Source: Rhipicephalus microplus (Eukaryota; Arthropoda; Arachnida; Ixodida; Ixodidae). Taken from it: 64,000 nucleotides of DNA. The DNA is taken from contig NC_134704.1 in assembly GCF_043290135.1 (NCBI RefSeq), forward strand, positions 14,400,001 to 14,464,000, given 5' to 3'. A program made the position numbers and the translations under genes. The notes beneath the pieces were generated by a model. That model saw only the letters and a program-made list of their open reading frames with translations. It did not search any database and was not told the DNA's origin. This document shows, one piece after another, positions 59,053 through 64,000 of this stretch. The stretch's first letter is position 1. Each line of letters opens with the position of its first letter.

Positions 59053-60285
59053 TGTCACAGAACGAGCGCTCAAAAAAGGGCGCGCCACCAAATTTTCGCG
59101 ACGAAGCGCCAGAGTGACGCCGCGAGGTCAACCATAAAAAAAGAAAACAAACATCCAACGACTCCCCGGGCGCGCGCCTTTCCCCTCAGAAGCGTGGCTT
59201 CGCCGACGAACCTCCTCACCCCACATCGGCGGCCGAGCAAGCACTCGAAATTTCTCGATGGAAAGAGGCGTGGTGATGCCGGGTTGAGTCATCCGTCGCG
59301 GACGGCCCTCGTATCGTCTCGACCTTTCCCCCAGCCTTCGCTGCGCATCGCGCCGACGAAATGATGAGAACTTTCTGGAATGTCGCGCGGAAGGTATTTA
59401 ACCGAGCAGCGGAGATGAGAGATCAAGGAGAAGACGGAAGTTAGCGCCAGAGCGCGTAGGGTATACCGCCGTGTAGTCGGCGAAGGTTTTGTCCGTAGTG
59501 ACAAAGCAGGAGAAGAAAAAAGTATGCGCCAGAGCGCGTAGGGTGTTCCGCCTTGTGGGCGAAGCCTTTTGTCTTCCGTGACAAAGGAGGAGTAGAAGAG
59601 GATTTCCACCTGAGGGGTGAAGGCTCGAGCTACAGCCAAGAGTGTGTGTCTACCACTATCGAGCGAAGACGCGTGGCAACAGCTGCGTGTGTGAAGCCGA
59701 CGTGTTTCCGGCGAAGAAGTTTGAAGCTTGGAGAGTGGCCAATTGAAGACGCGAGGTTTCCTGGAAGAGAAACTTCGGCGAGGTTTCCTGGAAGAGAAAC
59801 TTCAGGGGCAGCGGAACGACAACAACGCTGGACTTTGAGTGATTCTCGGAAGAGTATCATCCAGACTTTTGTTCCAAGAACTTTGGACTGGATAGGTTTT
59901 CTATCTCTTTCGTCTTTAAGTGTCTTGGTTGTTCAATGCATGCGACTGCATTGTAGTGCGTATTGTTGTCTGTGTCCGTTGTTTCGAGTTTGACTGATTG
60001 TACTGTGTAGTACGTTGTTTGATTGGTGACATATTGTACTCAACTATTGTGGAGTGTGCATACTTGTGTATTGTTTTCGATCTGCCATTATTGAGAATAT
60101 AATTTTGTTTGTTTATCAACTCTCGGCTCTGACTTGTTCTTTGGGCCACAGCTGGCGTCCGCTGGCGCGCCAAAAAGGACGACTTCTAAATTGTCCACGC
60201 TTTCGTGGTGCGGTTCGGGGGGCCGATACTTCGGCCCTTGGAATGACCCCGGCGATCGCCTCCCTAATTAACGCGACCTGTGATA
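59053..60285 (+). mobile_element. Solo LTR (copy B), inserted in (CATA)n
   Basis: Begins TGTCACAGAACGAGCGCT and ends TGTGATA (one change from the TGTGACA end of copy A). ACATA occurs on both sides (59048-59052 and 60286-60290), a 5-bp target duplication, although in a CATA array a match is partly expected. A TATTTAA box lies at 59395-59401. An approximately 80-bp segment is tandemly doubled (from 59444 and from 59525) and a 27-bp segment is doubled at 59752-59805; both doublings are also seen in copy A. No internal retroviral-type genes lie beside it. Confidence 0.87.
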
Positions 60286-60395
60286 ACATACATACATACA
60301 TACATACATACATACATACATACATACATACATACATACATACATACATACATACATACATACATACATACATACATACATACATACATACATAC
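60286..60395. repeat. (CATA)n right of LTR B
   Basis: About 110 bp of uninterrupted CATA. With the array at 58985 it shows that LTR B landed in a pre-existing array. Confidence 0.95.
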
Positions 60396-60915
60396 TAAGA
60401 AATCCTTCGCATTTAAAACCAGCCTTTCTCCATTTCCCATTCATCTCTCTATCTAGGTCAAAAGCACGTGGTCTAGGTTTTTCCTCTAACGAGGGCTGAG
60501 CTACTTCTACGCCAACTAAGGCGCAGTGTTCATTAAACGATGACCAGTGCTGCAACTCTATCTTTCGTCTTCCTGAAGTGCCCCTCGTTTCAAATTAAAT
60601 TCGGTACCAGTAAGCGAAGCACGAAACCCCTTTTGATCAGCAGCAGTGTCAACATGGTTGCCGCTCTCACCCTCTCGTGTGCTGACCGCGTCTCTTATTT
60701 AAGGTCATTCCGCGAAAGCTTGGCGAAGGAGAGAATCTTTCTCCTCTGCTCACGCTACGCACACACATGTGCGGAGCCTAACTGCTGCATGTTCAAATGT
60801 GTGCTCGTCAAAAAGCACTGACGTACGTAGGTGTCTTTCGTCGTGTCACGTTCCGTCCAGCCAAAAGCAGACCGTTGCACTGGTGCTTTTTTTTATCATT
60901 TCTGTTAATACTACT
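60396..60915. other. Non-coding spacer
   Basis: Nothing recognised. Confidence 0.35.
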
Positions 60916-61024
60916 GAAGAAAGAAAGAAGGAAAGAAAGAAAGAAAGAAGGAAGGAAGGAAGGAAGGAAGGAAAGAAAGAAAGAAAGAAAGAAGGAAGGA
61001 AGGAAGGAAGGAAGGAAGGAAGGA

Positions 61025-61116
<92 letters not shown>

Positions 61117-61118
61117 AG
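60916..61118. repeat. (GAAA)n/(GGAA)n polypurine tract, about 200 bp
   Basis: A pure purine strand with alternating blocks of GAAA and GGAA. Its left and right GAAA blocks make it a mirror-like repeat. Confidence 0.95.
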
Positions 61119-63179
61119 CTGCCGCGGCACGCCTCTTTCATTTATGCCACCTTCTACGCACTGAGGCTGAAGCAGTCGCTTCGGGTGCCTCGGGTACATC
61201 AGCGGGAAGCGCCTTTCCTTTCCTCGAGTGTTTGCCTTTCGCCCGCACTCTGTAAATTCTACGCGACGGCTCTGGAAGGCGTTTTCCTTTTTCTTGCGGT
61301 ACTTTCATGCGCCTAGAGAAAGCCAATCTTCAAGGATGGAAGGCCCGGACGGCGAAAGTGGGACCAGCTACTCTCAAGGCGTGTTTCCGCGCGCGACGAT
61401 TTTTCATTGACGAGTCAAGGTGGCGTCCGCTCATCGATTTTCTTTCTATCGCGCCTCGCTCTATAACTTACAGCGGGAACCCCTTCCCAACCTTCGGCCG
61501 CCTGAATAGGGGACACATTTAGGTCAACGCGGCGTCGTCTAATATACCAGCGCACTTATCACCGGAAACACCGCTAGGAGCGGGTCAATAGGTTTTGTAA
61601 AAAGGTAGACGGAGCACGAAGTCAACCAATCAAGTTAGTAAGGCAAAGTGTTGGGCGAGTCACCAGTTGTTCATGGAGACAAAAAGATAAAAAGAATAGA
61701 GAAAAAATCGTAGAGAATGATTTCATGGCGACGTCACAATGACGTCACCATGTGACGTCATGGCCTTCTACAGAAATTAAAATTAGCCAAACGCGAACGC
61801 ACTGCTGTGAAACACAACCACCCTTTCAACGTGTCATTGTTTTATCAGACAAGTGACCTTTGGTAATTGCGATAATCAACGTACTAAAACGCATATGGCG
61901 AATGTCTGCTGCAGCTCACAAGTATTAAGATATGAAATGCTACATCTCTTGAAATAAAAATGTTCTTAAAAAACTTCAAGACCACTAGAAAATCAGTATT
62001 TAAGGGAATTAACTGATCTGTGAATGTAATGTCATGTTTAATCTGACGACAAATTCTTATTTCTCATTATGTATGTGCACAGGAGTTCCTTTCCTTCTTT
62101 TTGTAATTATTCCAGGTGCTTTGTTGTTTTTTATGAATGTTATATAACTTCATATAGTTGCGCTCTACTGAAGTGCCTTAATCAAGTGTTGTTTTTGGAC
62201 GTAAACTGGCATATGGCAATGGGTCATGACTGCGTTCACAAACTTTGTAATATGAATTGATTTCAATTCAATCATCATGATTTCGAGCATCCCCGACGCT
62301 GCGAGATGGTCGCCACCGATGGTCAAATTTCGTATTTGATGAGGCCTCCAAGGCTCTCGCCGTAAAAATATTAGGTACTAGTCGGTTGTCTTCCACGCAG
62401 CAGATAATTAGTGCAAAGTGTTTTACCGTATGACAACAGTGTATTGCGCTGCAGTTTACTGATCGCAATGGACGGCATAGAACACGTAAAGACGGGTGCC
62501 CTGTCAGGTTGCATAAACGTTACCTTGGCCAGGCTGAATAAAGAATGTAAAGAAACTGTGGCATTACGGATTAGGAAAGAACAAAAAAAAAAGCCTAGAG
62601 AGCCATACGGGTAAACAGTGATATTCTGTTCCAAATGCAAAATATGTGCTACCACTTGTCGAACATCGTCAATTTGAACGCCAAGGAAATATGTTTTTTC
62701 AGGCTGTCGTCTTTCCATTCTTTGTATCTGCTGCCATCTAGGTATGTCAGGCATCACTGCGCAGAAAAGTGATCTATTTATAGCTTGCGCCGAGAGATGG
62801 CACAGGCTGCCCAGTTGGTTGATGGCGCTCGTTTTTACGCGTGCATTCGCCTCTTTCGAATTCGTCGTATTCGTAGTCCAATTCGTCGACTATATTTGTC
62901 GGAATCGGCACCCACCGGGTGAATGAATGCAACTAGCGCGGCGGCGATCATTATTTCATTCGATGAAACTGTCATTTACGCCGCTGACCACATAAAACCT
63001 TGACGAATGAGTGGGGATGTGTTAGACAAGCAGGCGTTCTATAATATCATTGCCTGGCCCCACTAACTAATAATAACACCATTTGTCCCTAACATCTGCG
63101 GCTGGCAAGCTGTCGATGCCCTCATAACACAGGCTGAAAGTAGGCGCTACTGCCAGGCCAGGGTTACAAGCAAACCCGA
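61119..63179. other. Non-coding; TGACGTCA pair; unassigned frame
   Basis: Two TGACGTCA palindromes at 61740 and 61753, in a block of related GACGTCA repeats. The sequence at about 62280-62350 is a diverged relative of 26050-26110. A minus-strand frame at 62371-62757 (128 codons, RWQQIQRMERRQPEKTYFL near its start) is protein-like but unassigned. Confidence 0.35.
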
Positions 63180-63345
63180 GTAGAAAACACCGAGACTGAC
63201 TGACAGACCAATTCAACAAACAAACGAACCAACGAACAAATCAGTAAATGAACGGATGAACAAACGAACGAATGAAAGAACGAACAAACAGTTCAGTACA
63301 GTTCAGTTCAATGAGATCACTTCAGTCAGTCAGTCAGCCAACACA
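63180..63345. repeat. Degenerate AACA/GAAC and CAGT tetranucleotide array
   Basis: Many AACGAAC, AACAAAC and AATGAAC variants, then CAGTTCAGTT and CAGTCAGTCAGT. Confidence 0.75.
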
Positions 63346-64000
63346 CAAGTAATCAAAGAAATTAATAACTAATTAACTCAAAATGAATGAACTTAAATTA
63401 TGTATATGGGCAACTTGATTTCTGCATATATGCCCAACATACTCTCCACAAAAGCGACTGCTGTGAAATATGGACTTTCAAAGCATGCGTAGCCCCCTCA
63501 TTAAAATATTCTTGCGCTATAGAACTACTGTTAAAAGCTTATGCCAGCCAATGCGTGTAATTAGTGAAAGTCGTCAATCAGAGACAAACAGACCTATATT
63601 AAGAAGCAACACCGTGAATTTTGGTGCTAGTTTTTGAGTACATCTTGCTTGAGGAAATATTGAAGGGCAGAAAACAAAATAAGCTTACGTTCCTTCTGTT
63701 TACATTATATAACATTACAATGTATAATCTTGACTCCTTTATGAGATATTAGCCTAACGTCGCATAGGGCGGAGTGATCAGAACAGGCGCACGCACAGTC
63801 CGTGTCCAAGGTTAGCCCACTCGTACGTGGCCCACATACTTCCCCAGCAGCCGTGCGTGGGCCTTTGTCGTGGAAGGGAAGTCCTACGCCCACAGTTTCA
63901 AGTGCAATGAAAGCAAGAGTATAAAATAAAATTGTGTGTTTGAAACCATTCGGCAGATCCCACGTATACCTGCTGCGAATCGGCTTTATGCGAAGCATGC
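63346..64000. other. Non-coding spacer
   Basis: AT-rich; nothing recognised. Confidence 0.35.

Noticed and set aside
57450..59993. Frames of 76-146 codons in the LTRs
   Set aside because: They fall within long terminal repeats, differ between the two copies and have no retroviral-type motif.
60768..61255. Lys/Glu/Arg-rich frames up to 152 codons
   Set aside because: They are translations of the (GAAA)n/(GGAA)n array.
62411..62614. A THAP zinc-finger start
   Set aside because: A CAAVY stretch looked THAP-like, but the next residue is a stop and no His or second Cys pair follows at the right spacing.

Overview
The window looks like gene-poor nuclear DNA of a hard tick, probably metastriate. 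The case is repeat content, not host genes: at least ten copies of a tRNA-headed SINE that resembles the tick Ruka family (recognised from memory, not searched), RTE-type LINEs ending in (GAT)n, LINE tails in (ACT)n and (TAAA)n, long (TA)n, (TTA)n and (CATA)n arrays, and no bacterial gene organisation. Almost all longer open frames are shadows of repeats or lie in GC-rich DNA that is open on both strands.

Layout. 1-1570: no recognised feature. 1571-4909: a full-length RTE non-LTR retrotransposon between matching 8-bp target-site duplications. It starts with a tRNA-like head with intact A and B boxes, encodes an endonuclease plus reverse transcriptase, and is broken by three nonsense codons and a nested SINE. 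5446-5990 and 23645-23975: two more RTE 3' ends, each with a small fold-back. 8619-35505: scattered SINEs, microsatellites, a tRNA-like unit (32320), an unrelated LINE tail (32715-33112), and the only host-type coding exon I recognise, a MADF-domain first exon at 30441 with a TGA where tryptophan is expected. 36700-37600: CpG-rich island. 38253-39110: antisense LINE 3' end. 42487-42518: a hammerhead-ribozyme-like core of the kind carried by Penelope-like elements. 43008-43148: a perfect 65-bp-arm inverted repeat. 45329-46144: protein-like frames I cannot name. 57400-60285: two solo LTRs of one family in opposite orientation, 444 bp apart, each with its own 5-bp target duplication. The rest is microsatellites and sequence in which I see nothing.

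The pieces do not form an operon or pathway. What the window records is retrotransposon activity: insertion, nesting, template switching, LTR-LTR recombination and microsatellites growing from element tails. The strongest leads are the tRNA-headed RTE, the hammerhead motif, the inverted solo-LTR pair, the fold-back junctions, the at least 11 TGACGTCA palindromes and the MADF exon.
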